64,000 nt of DNA, from contig NC_091274.1 of the NCBI RefSeq assembly GCF_042100115.1, positions 1,550,001 through 1,614,000 on the forward strand, read 5' to 3'. Shown in pieces: positions 31,045 to 42,638 of this stretch (the stretch's first letter is position 1; each line of letters opens with the position of its first letter). The notes under the pieces are model-generated. The model was not told where the DNA came from. It searched no databases and saw nothing but the letters and a program-made list of their open reading frames with translations. The translations under genes and the position numbers were made by a program. This DNA comes from Alternaria dauci. Its lineage: Eukaryota; Ascomycota; Dothideomycetes; Pleosporales; Pleosporaceae.

Positions 31045-31704
31045 CTTGATGTGTATGTTGGAAGAGGTCGAAAGTTTGGTTTGGTAGTTGAAGGAGTGGT
31101 GTCGTTCTGTTGCTTTGATCGTTTGCTTAGAGAGAATCGGTCGGAGGGGCAGAAGCGGGGCAAGCCTTTTATATCTCAGGGCTCGGTGACATATCCCTTC
31201 CGGAACAAAAGATGCGACACCGGTAGCCGCACTTACCAATAGGTCATACGCTATGACACGGGTTCTTTTCCAAGTTTGCTATTAGGCGGGTTATCCGCGA
31301 ATCATGGGCAGGAACGCGATGTGTGTAGTGGCTGTGGTGGCGATTCGAGCGGCTGCATGAGGTATCGGCGCAAGCATGTAACCTGATTTGAGCAAGTTAC
31401 GTGGGAGCTAGTATATAAGCTTGTCGGGTGGGGCGTCGACGGCGCATGTGCCACCGGGATGTAGAGAACGCTGTAGCTACCCTGGAATATGCGAATGCGA
31501 CGTCATTGAGTTATCGTGTTTTGCGTATTTTGTCTTGTTTCCCCGCGAGGTTGCTGAGTTCTGGCTTCACACATGGCGAGGATACTAGCCGTCTTGTGAA
31601 CACCCAATATGAACGGCCAGACATGCTAAAAACCCGAATCTCTTGCGCAGCCCTTAGGGCCGCTCATGCGCCTGCAGCACTCAGATTCGATATGTGGGTA
31701 ACGT
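31045..31704. other. Metallothionein upstream region
   Basis: About 0.66 kb between the metallothionein start and the 3' end of the RabGAP gene. It contains the TATA box noted separately and GC-rich CCCCT/CCCGC-type motifs near 31143-31160 (gene strand), which could be stress-response elements. No gene is supported. Confidence 0.45.
31167..31173 (-). promoter_or_regulatory. TATA box of the metallothionein gene
   Basis: TATAAAA on the minus strand, inside GATATAAAAGG, about 123-129 bp upstream of the ATG. Distance and sequence fit a core promoter of a strongly inducible small gene. Confidence 0.55.
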
Positions 31705-34174
31705 TCAGATCACGCCTCTTTTCCCCATGTTGGCAAGATCAATCACCTCCTCTTCCACCTCGTTATCTACCGTGTGCTTCCCTTTGGCATTTTTGCCGCC
31801 TTTAACTCCACCCTTGTTGTTGACATTCCCTCTCTTTCCATCCTTGATACTACCCTCATCATCATCGTCATCTCCAAATAAGAAACCTTTGCCCTTCATC
31901 CGTCTCTTCTCATCAGACGAGAAGGTTGAGTGAGCAGCACCGGAGGCGAAGTTTGAGGATGCTGAGTCTTCACCAAGCATCCAAGAGAAATTTGAAGATG
32001 TGAGATGCGGACGTGACGGGGGAGAAAGAGTCGAGGCGAACTTCGATGGGGGTGACAATGTGCGAACCGGCGGTGACGTGGGACGAGAGCTCAGAGGGGT
32101 AGGGTTTTTGGAGTTGGCTCTCAATGGAGTGGTTGACTGAGATGTTGTACCCAAGGAGAGAGGTGGAACACTGGAGGCTTGCCCCGACGACATCGGAGAT
32201 TGTGGAGTTGGGGAAGCCAAGCTGATCGCGGCTTGTGCAGTTGAAGCTTGTTCCGTTGCTTCATCGACGGGAAGTGGTAAGGAAGAGTCATCGAGATACA
32301 CTTGAACAAACTGCACTTTCGCGATCGCAAGGCTGAGAGCTTCCATTGCCTCTCTCCCCTTTCCATCATTCTCTTTTGCTTTTTGTGCCTCATCACGCTC
32401 CCTGTGATATTCCCACAAATCGCCGACAGCAACTTCTAACATTTTGGCTAGGCTCTTGTTCCTGCGATCAAGCTCTTCCATCTTCTTCAAAGTGTTGGCT
32501 GAATGCACCCTTTCGAGAGTTGGTCGCCCGCTAGCAGCGGCTGTACTCAGTTGACCAGGCTTCCGGAACTCTCTCCCTCCAGAGCGCGGTGTCGACTGCC
32601 CGGAGTTTGTCGTTGACTGATAGGCTTCCACGTTCTTCCTCACTTCGCCTACTGCATCCCGTAGGGCCTTTCCTACACCCCATTGCGAACCACGATCTAG
32701 CACGTTTTTGGCAGCTCCTTGTATCAGGGCCTCAATGCCAGCGCCCTGTTGGGTCACAAAACTCCTTGGAGATCCTATGCTTTGACGCGTTCGACTGGAG
32801 ACGAAGGAAGGCGACGGCGACGGCTCGCGGGCGTTCAACTTTGACTCAGGCTCCATAAGAGGTGCTTGCTTGCCATATCGCGTGATGATTTCTGCGCCAC
32901 CGGGCGGAGTAAGGTGATCGCGAAGGTACAACGCGTCCTTGATGAACGTATACGGAGGTGTAGCTGGTTCGGGATATCTCAGTAGTAGTGCAAATGCTTC
33001 ATTTGTGTCAGCTGCCATCAGCTCCCACCGTATGCGCAACAGCATAGCTATTGAAATCATGTCAACGAGCTCTAGCGTAGAGTCTATCGCGAAGAGGGCG
33101 TCCCACATGTCGAAGACAGCGTCGAGTGAGAACTCCCGTCCGAACAGAAGGCGTATCCAACGTCTAGTTGCATGTTAGAGGAGCCGAGTACAGACGCATG
33201 TGGTGGCTTACAGTAGGAATATCTGAGGCACGATCTCCAGCTTTACGAGGTGGGTATGCAGCTCTGGGTCCACCTTTGGCAAGCTTCCTTCAAATATCCT
33301 AGAGCTCCGTGCAAGCATTGGTGTATCGTTGGTTGTAGATCCCGTCTCAGCCGGCGCGTAGAAGGATTTTGCCGTTTGCATGATGATGGAGAAGAGCATG
33401 TGCGTGTCGTGCTCAATGTACTCTGAGTCCAGCATCTCGGCTAGGGTGTGGTCCATTGCGGCAGTGTTCCCGTCGACCGTGTCTACCGCATCTCTTTCCA
33501 CAACCCACAGCAAAGGCGCGAGTATCTCGTGCATGCCCTGGCGGTATCCTATATCAGGATGCATCTTGCACCAAACAAACAGTATGTCCAGCATCATGTT
33601 TTGAGTGGCAGGCTGGCGGAAGTATACATTGTCTGGCATGCATCGTTCGATATCTTGGAATATCTCGGCACGAAGTTCTTCGTCGGCGCGGAGAGCTACC
33701 CATGGTGACTTTTAACACTTAGTACTTGTCAATAAGTGATATGTCTGATGGCGGTGCCGGCCGGTCGCAGGTGTACACACCTCTGATAGCTCGCTCAATG
33801 GGTCGACCGAGGACTCGAATTCATCTGGGTTTTGTATGGCACGGAGGTAGTGTGATCGCAGAGAGTCGTATGTCTTGCGCGCATGGCTGAGGTGGGTAGG
33901 CCACGACGAGCGATCGAGCGTCTTGAAGACGAGAAAGATCTAATCTTGCCGTGAGCGATGGGAGGGGAAGAGGGGCGCAGCGGAAGGTACCTTCCAGCAG
34001 ACGGACCGGAGTCCTGCGGTGATTTGGGGTTCCTTGTGCGCAGAGACGTGGATCTTGAGGTCGGTCAGGGAGTGGAAGTCGTCGAGCTGCCGCCAGTGCT
34101 TCCTGTGCCAGGTTAGAACTGAAATCACGTACACGTGCAATGATCGCTCACTCAGCTTCGGATACGGAGCGCAT
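31705..34174 (-). CDS. TBC domain Rab GTPase-activating protein (TBC1D5-like)
   Basis: GAP for a Rab GTPase in endosomal traffic by family; 749 aa. Five exons: 34174-34152, 34102-33991, 33939-33781, 33708-33212 and 33163-31705. The introns are 48-72 nt with GTGAGC, GTACCT, GTGTGT and GTAAGC donors, and the total is exactly in frame. The TBC domain spans roughly residues 30-350: GLRSVCWKIFL at the start, the dual-finger segments DIER (Arg finger) and IGYRQGMHE (Gln finger), and RWIRLLFGREF across the last intron. The stretch between DIER and YRQ and the WIRLLFGREF motif point to the TBC1D5 subgroup. The C-terminal 300 residues are disordered and Ser/Pro-rich, with a short coiled-coil-like segment (LEVAVGDLWEYHREREDEA region) and an acidic patch (GDDDDDEG). 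Confidence 0.9.
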
Positions 34175-34887
34175 AGTGGAATATTGCAGAGAGCAGTGTG
34201 AGTACTGTGTCGGCAACGTCCAAGCGCCCTGTTGGCAGTAGCTCTGCGCCGTGATGCAATAGCACGCTGCGGGGCAATTCGAGCCGACCCAGGCGTCACG
34301 TGGTACTCGGGACGCTCGAGCTCACTTTAGGTACCATGGGAGCGCTTAGAAAATAGGCATCGTAGTGCGTCCGACGTGTCAGCTAGGATGCAGCTTGCAG
34401 ACGCGTTGTTGGTTCAGGGTCAGGGTCCGTTGTCTGTGTTGCATCTGGTTGCTAGAGGGAACGATAATAGATCACGACGTCATGAAACTGCATGACACGA
34501 ATACGATAAAGGCACAGTACCGTGTAGCTTGGGACAACGGTGTCTAGCATATCTGATAGCCTAGTGGGCAGTAACTTTCTAATTCCATATCCACACTACG
34601 TTCGCTAGGGACGGGAATAGAAGAATTAACATCACGATGCAGGATCCTAGGCCGAACGCCAATGGCGACCCGCGCACAGTCGCATGCGCATGCGGGTGTG
34701 AGTGATGGAACGAGCTCGAGTCTATTGAACCAAACTTGCCGCGTGCTCCTCGGCTGCCCGCATGTCGGACTGAAGATGACGAAGTTGAGGGAAACGTTAT
34801 TATCCAGTGACGCAGCTAGCCCACCGTGATCGACGATGGCTTAGCTGTACCAAGACCCGTGCGAGCAAGCTGCGTTGGAGATGGGTG
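34175..34887. other. Spacer RabGAP / MED31
   Basis: About 0.7 kb between the RabGAP start and the MED31 stop, both on the minus strand. No coding signal or repeat was noticed. It presumably holds the RabGAP promoter. Confidence 0.45.
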
Positions 34888-35341
34888 TTAATCTTTGTTC
34901 GCTGGGACTGCGTTGCGCTGGCCCTCTATGACGAGCCTGTCCATGAGACCCGGGGCTAGAATGTCCTGCCGGAAGCGCTCCTGCTGCAGCCATTCTAGCG
35001 CACGCAGCGTGGGGCCAGGGTGACTGAAGCGATGCGATCAGTAAGCAGGCGGTGAGAGGGGCGGTGGACGTACTGAAGGAATTTGATGTACTTTGGGTCT
35101 TTGAAGTACTGCAGGTAGCCAAGGTAGGCGACGAATTCAGGCTTGTCAAGCGTCTTCTGCTGGGCCAGGTAGTTGAGATAGACGGGATTGGCAAGGCACT
35201 GGACAAACTAGGAGCGTGTTAATGAAGGTCAAACAGGGGCTAATGACGAGGCAGTATAGGGGAATTGCGGACCTCGAGCTCGAGCTCAAAGCGCGAGTAG
35301 CCTCCCACGCCCGGAACATCTTGGGTCGTCTCGTGAGCCAT
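34888..35341 (-). CDS. MED31: Mediator complex subunit 31
   Basis: Small core subunit of the Mediator middle module that links activators to RNA polymerase II; 112 aa, nuclear. Three exons: 35341-35273, 35207-35074 and 35023-34888. Introns are 65 nt (GTCCGC...CTAG) and 50 nt (GTACGT...TTCAG), and both junctions keep frame. The highly conserved family core is intact: [29 protein letters not shown] and the [15 protein letters not shown] helix, where most homologues have YPGP. The end, [13 protein letters not shown], is short, as in other ascomycetes. No single long ORF displays this gene, because all three exons lie in different frames. Confidence 0.95.
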
Positions 35342-36484
35342 GGCCGGCGAGTTTGACAGCTGACGATGGATAGTCGGTATGGGAGCGGCGCTTGCAGGTC
35401 ACACTGAGGCTGAGGAAAAGCAGTTCAGGGTCTTCCCCGCAATTTCCAGGTTGCGCAGAGTCGGCAGCTAATCCAGTTGGGTATGTGAGGCGGGCTAAGG
35501 ATCGCGCACTTGCACAAACGGGTGCAAGGACAGCAGGGCTGGGGAGCTTGTGTAGAGGAGTCGAAGCAAGTGTGCAGTCAAGGCAGAGGACAGGTTGTGT
35601 TTCGGGAGTGGCTACGAGGGTTTCAATGAGCTCGCGCGCGCGCCGTAGCTAGATAAAACACTGGACGCGATCAAACGGCGTGGATTCAGCCAAACAGCAA
35701 GTGCATATCCAGAGGTTTATTGTCCCATGCGTTGCCCATGCAGTGCATCGAGTGCAGCTCGGGCCCCGACCCCACAGGCACAGCGGATTAGCACCCTGAC
35801 TTACCGTCTAGACAGTCTTTTCCGGCCAAGGTGGCTGCGGTTTAGGAAGCTCGTGATCGGGCGCTCGAATCACAGCCGGACAGTGCCACGGAACCACGCA
35901 CCCACGGTCAGTCTCTTGCGGTAAACACGAGGCCCAGCTAAGCTTTGCCTCTACTCCCGCCTCTAAAAGCCCCAACTAGGCCGCTCTTGCTCTCGACGGT
36001 CTATAGCTCAGGCACTCCCTCTACTGCCTCCTGCCTCCTGCCTCCTCTGCCTCTGCCTCTGCCGTCTGCACACCACCTGCTTTTTGCTTTCCTTCTCTCT
36101 CACCACCTCAACATCGCCGCCAACACCACCACCGCTCCCACTTCCCGCACATTGCTGTCTTGTATTCACTAGGCGTTGCATAGACTACTAACGGGCCTCA
36201 AACACGAGCCATCAAACACGCGCCCCGCCAGTCTGTCGTCGGCCTGCCAAAACAGGGCCCGTCTATCCTCAGCACGAAACACAGCAGAGCATCGGTACCA
36301 CCGCCAGTCTTAGCAAAACCCGCTGCCGCCCCTTTTGCTACTTCTGCTCGACGCGAGGTGCGCCGGAGCAGGATTGTCCCCAGTGCGTCACCAGCCAACA
36401 GTTGCACAAAGCACGCCTGTCGTCTCCCGCGACGCCAGTGTTTGATTGGGCCGCCCAGCAGGGTTGTGAGTAGCGGACGGCATC
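35342..36484. other. Divergent promoter region MED31 / PAL1
   Basis: About 1.1 kb between divergently transcribed MED31 and PAL1. The last 550 bp on the PAL1 side are pyrimidine-rich, with CTCC/CTCTGC microsatellite-like runs at 36026-36066, as in leaders and promoters of many filamentous fungi. No coding frame is supported. Confidence 0.5.
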
Positions 36485-38240
36485 ATGTTTGCAGAGCCGT
36501 CAATGCCAGGTAAGGCTCCTGAAATGGCCTGTTTCACCGAAACCGCTGCCTGTGACGAAATCGGACGCGCCGCTGATCATATTGCTTATCTACAGAGAGG
36601 CGACCCTCGCCAGGCCTGCAGCTCAACCTCTCCTCTAACAACCCCTTCCGCAGAGCTGCCTCACCCGCCTTCCCCTCGCCCGCCAGCGCCAACCGCTCGA
36701 GCTCGGGCAGCAGACCAATGTCGCGCAATCCTTTTATATCTACCTTCGAGGCCGAATTTAACAAGGAGGCATCCCGAGACCTCGTTGACATGTCGGCCAC
36801 CATGAAGGACTCTCCCAAGAAATCAACTTTTGGCTTTGCCGCCGAAGAGCTCTTTGTACGTTCGCTCCCTCTTGCACCCCAATGACCTGTGACGCGACGG
36901 GTACCCGCGTCGTCACGTCGTACACGCCACATAGTTCCTGCGCTGTATTAAATACGGTACAATCCCTAGCCGTCGTCACTGAGCCGTCAAACATGGACCG
37001 GTTCAGGCGTTTTGTGATGCAGTTTGCTGACTATCCTGCCCTCTCCCAGGCCAACCTCACCATCGATGACAGCGACAAGAAGCGAGCTCCCCCACCACGG
37101 CCAGCTCCTGCCCGAAGCGGCACAGATCCCCGTTCAGGCCACCGCCCGTCTCGCTCCGAAGAGGAGAGGCGCGCTGAGCGCATGCGTGAAGCTTCCCGCG
37201 GTGGCTCTCGGCCACGCGGTCCTCCCAGTTCTTCGCGTCCTCCCCATCTGAGCAGTCCCGAACGCCGTGAGAACCGCCGTCCTCGACGCAACTCTGAATC
37301 CTCTATCATCGACAGAGGCTCGTTGGATCCGCGCGAGGAGCGCAGGCGCAGGGAGCGTCGCGAAGAGCGTGCCAAAGACGGCAAAGATAAGAACGGAAAG
37401 CGTGTGCGCAAGCCACAAGGTCTAGACCTCATCGACAAACTCGATGTGACTGGTATCTACGGACCTAGCATGATCCACCATGATGGACCGTACGACGCTG
37501 TGCAGCCCCACCGGAACCGTAAGAAGGACCAGCGCGCACCTATGCACGCCTTCCCCGTCGGTTCGGCCAACAACACTTTGGGTGGTTCCGGACCGCTAAA
37601 CAACAAGATTGATCTAGACAGGATCCATGGAAGAGGTGCCGAGGGCTTCACCGACTTTGCCGGTGCCGAGTCTGAGTGGAAGAAGCCTGCTCCAGTGGCT
37701 GCAGAGTTCAGTGCAAAGGGCCGGGAGGACATTGTGCATGGCGAGCAGACCCACGGTCTTGGAACTTCGACTTTCCTAGAGGGTGCCCCAGCATCCCGCA
37801 AAGCGATCCAGGAGGAGTCTGACGCTCAGCGGCAGAAGCAGTTGGCCGAAGGTGGTTTGGGCCGCAAAAAGTCTATTGCCCAGCGGTTCCGTGGCATTTC
37901 TCAGCCCCGACGTTATGGTGACGGCCCTCGCATCACCTCGCCCGAGGCACGCTACGGATCTGCTACCAGTCCAACTGGCCCTTACAGCGCTGGAGCTATC
38001 TCACAAACCAAGGCAACAGAGCAGAACCCGTTCTTCAGCGACGACTACGACAAGGCCTATGACGCCAAGGGCGCAGCTATCAAGACCAACGAGAGCGGAT
38101 CTTCACCGCCTCGAGGCGCTGCTCTGCAGCGATCCATTACCACCGATAGTGTAGGATCTCCCACCGGCGAGGGAAAGCCCAGCGGTGGATTCCTCAACCG
38201 GGTCAAGTCTCTGAAGGGTGGACGCCGACGTCCTGCTTGA
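36485..38240 (+). CDS. PAL1: Pal1-family cell morphology protein
   Basis: Cortical, membrane-associated protein needed for cylindrical cell shape and endocytic patches in yeasts; 491 aa. Exons are 36485-36509, 36596-36855 and 37050-38240. Introns are GTAAGG...CTACAG (86 nt) and GTACGT...CTGACT...CCCAG (194 nt). The spliced N-terminus is MFAEPSMPERRPSPGLQLNL. The conserved Pal1 core reads LDLIDKLDVTGIYGPSMIHH, DGPYDAVQPHRNRK and APMHAFP. NNPF and ENPFF-like NPF tripeptides (SNNPF, EQNPF) are typical EH-domain ligands and fit an endocytic role. Basic and Ser-rich disordered stretches surround the core. The long pyrimidine-rich upstream region likely contains its promoter. Confidence 0.92.
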
Positions 38241-39399
38241 GAATGCATAGGCAGGATTGGATCGACTCGACCACTCTCTCCATCAACTCCGAACATCCCA
38301 GGATTACCTCGAGAACCAAAAAGACACGACGTGCCTAGCGCCATTGCGAATGGCTGCTGACAGCGCCTATTTCTCCTATTGTCAAACACATCCTTTCGGG
38401 ATATACACTTTCCTTTCGTCTGGCGCTGGGGTAGTTTGGACTTGAAAGCACGAGGTCTGGATACCACTCATGTGTAACAGAGATCATGGCGCTCCAAAAT
38501 ACTCAATAAAGGGTTTTTCTCCAATTACCAATTTCCAATTTCCAATTTTCAATCGAGTCACTTTTTTTAATGCGCAGAAATTGGGCTACTTTGTTATAGC
38601 TACTCCAAACAAGTTTGCGACACTTTTGGGGATGCTAGGCGTGAAAATCTGTAGCTTGAATCAAAATTTACAAAGACCAAACTGTTGCACCCTACCGTAT
38701 CTGCTATGCAAGCTGACGTTGCATCAGAAGCAAATCAGATATTCACGTGTGAGGCCGTTGATTTGCCCCCTTTGATCCCGATCTAGACCTGCTCGATGTT
38801 CAGGGGCAAGAGCTGCCCCGCTAGGATCGACCTTGACGCGTTGCTGTCGCCCAAACCCCCCACTCAACCCACTGCCCAATCTTCGTTGCGCGGACCTGGA
38901 TGCCGTTGCTGCCCCTGGCACATGACTTACATCGCCGACATGCTTCTCAGCCGCACCCGATCAGCCCTAGGATCAGCAGCGGACTTTTGAGATCGCAAGC
39001 CACCGTCGTATCGCCCCAGGTTGATCTTCGGCGCCACGACTCTGAGGCATGTGTTCAGTGTCGGCTAGGGCGTTAGTTGTTCGTTGGGATAGATAAGGAG
39101 CTAGTCGATGCCTTGATATTGGCTTCAGAAAATAATGCATATGATGTGGGCTCGGTAATTTGTACCATGGGGATTTGAGCGAGCGAGATTACTGGGTTGC
39201 AAGACTTGGATGCACTCACGTAATGTCTCCCGTGGATTGTGCACCTGTCAGGCATAATCGTAGTGTACGAAGTTCAAGGATAACCAACAAGAGTTGCGTA
39301 AATGCGCCTTCTCCTTCCATCTCGCGCTAGTACGTTCCTTTCCGAGCCTGGTTCCGATTGGCCTCTGAACCAACTTACAAACATGCGGGTGGTAGCAAC
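38241..39399. other. Spacer PAL1 / Rad51-paralogue gene
   Basis: About 1.2 kb. The first part is the PAL1 3' UTR. An AT-rich block at 38510-38570 contains short CAATTTCCAATTT direct repeats. The rest has no coding signal. It ends with the promoter of the downstream RecA-fold gene. Confidence 0.45.
38505..38510 (+). terminator. Candidate PAL1 polyadenylation signal
   Basis: AATAAA about 265 bp after the PAL1 stop codon, followed by a T-rich stretch and AATTTCC repeats. Fungal polyadenylation sites are loose, so this is only a plausible signal. Confidence 0.4.
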
Positions 39400-40849
39400 A
39401 TGGCTGCGGTCAGCATCACCTCGAATAGGCTCAATGAGACCGCAAGACCTGCAGAGCCACGACTCGCATCTCACTTGATCGACGATGAAGAGCTCGATGA
39501 ACTGCTAGAGAGCCTGTGCGACGTCGGTACTGAGAGGAAAGCAGAGTATGAGAAGAAACGACTGCGGACTGGAGTCAAGAGCTTGGATGATGCACTGGAC
39601 GGCGGAATAGAGAGTGGATGGATTGTTGGAGTCAGCGGAGAAGCCGGAGTGGGTGCGAGCGAGGTGAGTAACCTGAGCGTTACTGCAGGTGTCATCGAGA
39701 ACTACGTCCCAGAACAAAACATCCATGTTCTAACATTTCCAGATTTGCTGTGCCCTACTCGTCGACTCGCTTCTTCAATATGAGAACTCGACGGCTGTTG
39801 TTATTGATACGACGGGCAACTTCGATGTGGTACGATTTTACACAATGATTCTTGCACAACTGTCTCGACGGCCAAGCATTACAGCTTCACTGCACTCTGC
39901 AATCAACATGGAACCTGGAGCTTCAATCGAGGACCTGTCAGCAAAGATCTTGGACCGCGTTAAGATCATGCGGGTTTTCGATCATGTGGGTATGAGCGAG
40001 GCGATCGAGGAGCTTAAGGGTGATATTGCAGGGCAGAGTGTTGCGGAACCCACCCCAGTAACTGAAAACGCGCTACCAGTTGAGAAGGTGAAGATGAAGC
40101 GGACATATGTCGCGGACAGCGAGGACGAGGAAGACGACGACGACGAGGAGATGTTGTTCGAATCAGAGTCCACCATTATCGCAGCAGCACAGCCAGTAAA
40201 CAACCCAGAAAGAGCGAAGGCACGACATCTCGAGCCGGTGGAAACGGCAGAGACTACGCACACGGAAGCAGAACGTGGTCAAATCAAATTCATGCTAGTC
40301 GACAATTTTGCCCACATCTTCAACCCTCTATTGAAGAAAGATTACATCCGAGGTATCTTTGGTCACAACCCCATCCCCATTGAGAACAGATATCCTGACT
40401 CGCATCTAGCAAACAGTATGGCAGCCATTTTCTTCACAACCATCACGGACTTGACAAAGTCCCATTCACTCCACACCCTCCTCATAAACTCGGCTCATGC
40501 TCCCCGCGCGTCCTCACCGAAACGCGTTGCACCACAGAATCAATCAGGCCCTCTGCCCCAGCAACAACGTTGGACACCGCCTATCCCACCGTCCATATTC
40601 GCGAGCAACGACGTTGTCCCTAGTTTGATGCATTTACTAGGAAGGTACACAGATATGGAGATATTAGTGAGTCGGATACCAAGACGAAAAATGGATGCGA
40701 GAGTTTACTACAGAGATGCCGAGAGATCTGGACAAAAGAGAGGCGTTGAGACGGTGGGAGTGTTGGAGATAGTGAGCGACCGGTGGAAAGGGAGGAGTGG
40801 AGCGTGGGGTACGTTTCGCGAGGGAAAAGATGGGATTAGAGATGCTTGA
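39400..40849 (+). CDS. RecA/Rad51-paralogue-like DNA repair protein with degenerate Walker A
   Basis: Probable recombination-repair ATPase relative, nuclear, 456 aa. Exons are 39400-39663 and 39743-40849 (79-nt intron, GTGAGT...TTTCCAG with a CTAAC branch site). The start is the ATG at 39400 (MAAVSITSN). The frame upstream opens only with TTG. A Rad51-type entry (TGVKSLDDALDGGIESG) leads to a Walker A position that reads GEAGVGAS, with Ala where the catalytic Lys should be. A Walker B-like strand (FMLVDNFAHIF) is present in the second half. Between them is a strongly acidic insert (EDEEDDDDEE, about residues 204-222). These features fit a diverged Rad51 paralogue rather than Rad51 itself. The exact orthologue cannot be named from sequence alone. 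Confidence 0.75.
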
Positions 40850-40877
40850 GGTGAACCTGGTACACAAGAACACCACT

Positions 40878-42400
40878 CTATGATGTTGACGGCGAAGGTT
40901 CGACGGAGAAGTCGTCGTCCCCGGTGTTTCTTACCCAGCCCCTCAAGGCTGTGCGTATGCCTTCTTTGGCCCTGATCCTCTCAATGAGCTCATCAGATCC
41001 TTTCATGTCCGCATACTTCCTCTTGCGCAGTGCCCCGCTCGTCACCACTGTTCCGCCTAGTACACCCGCTAGATGCAAGCCTTGAATCCACAATCCCCTT
41101 CGGCATATCTTGCTTGCTCCTCGAGGGTCTAATTGCTTCCGGCCCTGCATTACGCCGCCGATCAGAGTCTCCTGCCAACTTGGTGTCCATACCGCAGATA
41201 TGTTACTAGGTACCGCTTTTTCGGTAGCGGATAGCGCGCGACGCGACCAAGTGAACTCTCGATCCGTGGGAAGGATGGTGAAGGGCTGGAAGCAATAGCC
41301 GCCTTTCCACTCGCTCGAGTCAAGATTGCTGAGGCGACCAGATGCAGAGAAGGCGCGTTCGCATGCTTGTGGTACGTACTGGGAGTCTGGCAGCACCAAG
41401 GTCTCCAGGTAAGCGTTCTGAGGACTAATAAACAGAGACGTGGTGGATGAGAGTAAGGACGTGGCTTGTTTTACTGCAAGTTTGTCTGTGCAGGATTTGC
41501 TCAGCGTAGGCGGCGCATCAGGTCGTGAAGGTTTTGCGCGGACGACGCCCAAAAGAGAGAAGTTGGATCGCCCTCGGAGTGCCGAAGCCTCTCCTTGATC
41601 AACTGAAAGCGATGTGGAGGAGAGAGTTGGCGGCGCACTGGTCCACGGTGTTGCGTCTTCTTGCGCAGCCATGGTGAGCTCCATGCTTGCGTCTCCACAG
41701 GGAGCTTCAGAGCAGTACATGTGTAGGGATACATCTTCTTGGATCGTGAAAGGCTGCTGTACATGTTTGGTTTGTTCGTCAGGTGATAGCTTTCGAAGGA
41801 TGTCGGACGTTGGATATGGTGACGTTGAGATGAGAGTGCATTCGTCCAGGAGGTAGCGGTTGAAGGCTCGAATGGCGATGACTTCGGCGTGCCAGTCGTG
41901 GAGGATGTTGCCGTGAGCGAGGGGTAGTTTGCTGACAGGGAGACATTTCATGCCAGTGCTGGGAAAGGTTCAGTGCATGTCCGTAGTCGTCAGTCTCGCC
42001 AAAGAGCGAATTCTATGCGATAGCCAGCGTGTTCAGGCTGGATTGAATTGTGTCAACACCGTGCGCCCTGTGTGGTCTGTATGGCTGATACTTCACCTAG
42101 TGAAGTACTGGGCTACACTACACGATGCCCGTTTTTGAGAAGCACCCTCCAAGGTCGGGTGATGGGAGTGGCTCACCCTAGAGATACACATGACAGGCTT
42201 TGGCCTTCACCAAGTCATGAGCATAAACAGGTAAAGCTCGTTCCGGATGCAAGTGAGCGATTACCTTTAGATAAGACGATTCCGGCAAGGGGCACCCATT
42301 CCCTCGCGCCATCGTGGCGGGGTCTCGGCTTCCTCTTTTCAGGTAGCTGAGCAAAGGCGCGTAGCACGCAGTCCGCGATGGCATTTGCATCTGCGGGCAT
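40878..42400 (-). CDS. TAD1: tRNA-specific adenosine deaminase (A37 of tRNA-Ala)
   Basis: Editing deaminase of the ADAR/Tad1 type that converts A37 to inosine in tRNA-Ala. The large 3' exon (about 41956-40878) carries the zinc/catalytic motif HAEV (His ligand, catalytic Glu), PCGDAS (Cys ligand), a later SCTDKL (Cys ligand) and the family's GGYCFQPF-like C-terminal part. The first exon starts at ATG 42400 (MPADANAIADCVLRAFAQLP) and runs through REWVPLAGIVLSK toward SFTC near 42240. The link between these exons (about 42265-41957) is unresolved. Donors GTAATC or GTTTAT and the CCCAG acceptor are off by one base, so an additional tiny exon or compound intron is needed. Its stop codon is 28 bp from that of the upstream convergent gene. 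Confidence 0.87.
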
Positions 42401-42638
42401 GGCAGTGAATTGCAGGTGGTGGGTGCAGAGAGCAAGGGCGGAGTTGGGGCTCAGATGATCCGGGGCGCCAGCCAGTGCGTGCCAGGGCCCGTTGTTGTTA
42501 CCTTCGCGGTCACAGAGGCATCGCTCCTGCTACTTCAATCACAAAGAACCCTGTCACTGTCACACGCTCAGTACGAGCGAGACCCGGGCTGCCATTATCT
42601 CGACGCACCGCCTCTGTCCCTGGTCTTCTCTCCTCAAC

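Noticed and set aside
39358..39399. Upstream extension of the Rad51-like protein
   Set aside because: The first codon is TTG, and the first ATG (39400) has a good start context. The same TTG problem led me to reject longer starts at 6862, 23713, 49281, 51310, 54469, 57436 and 58006.
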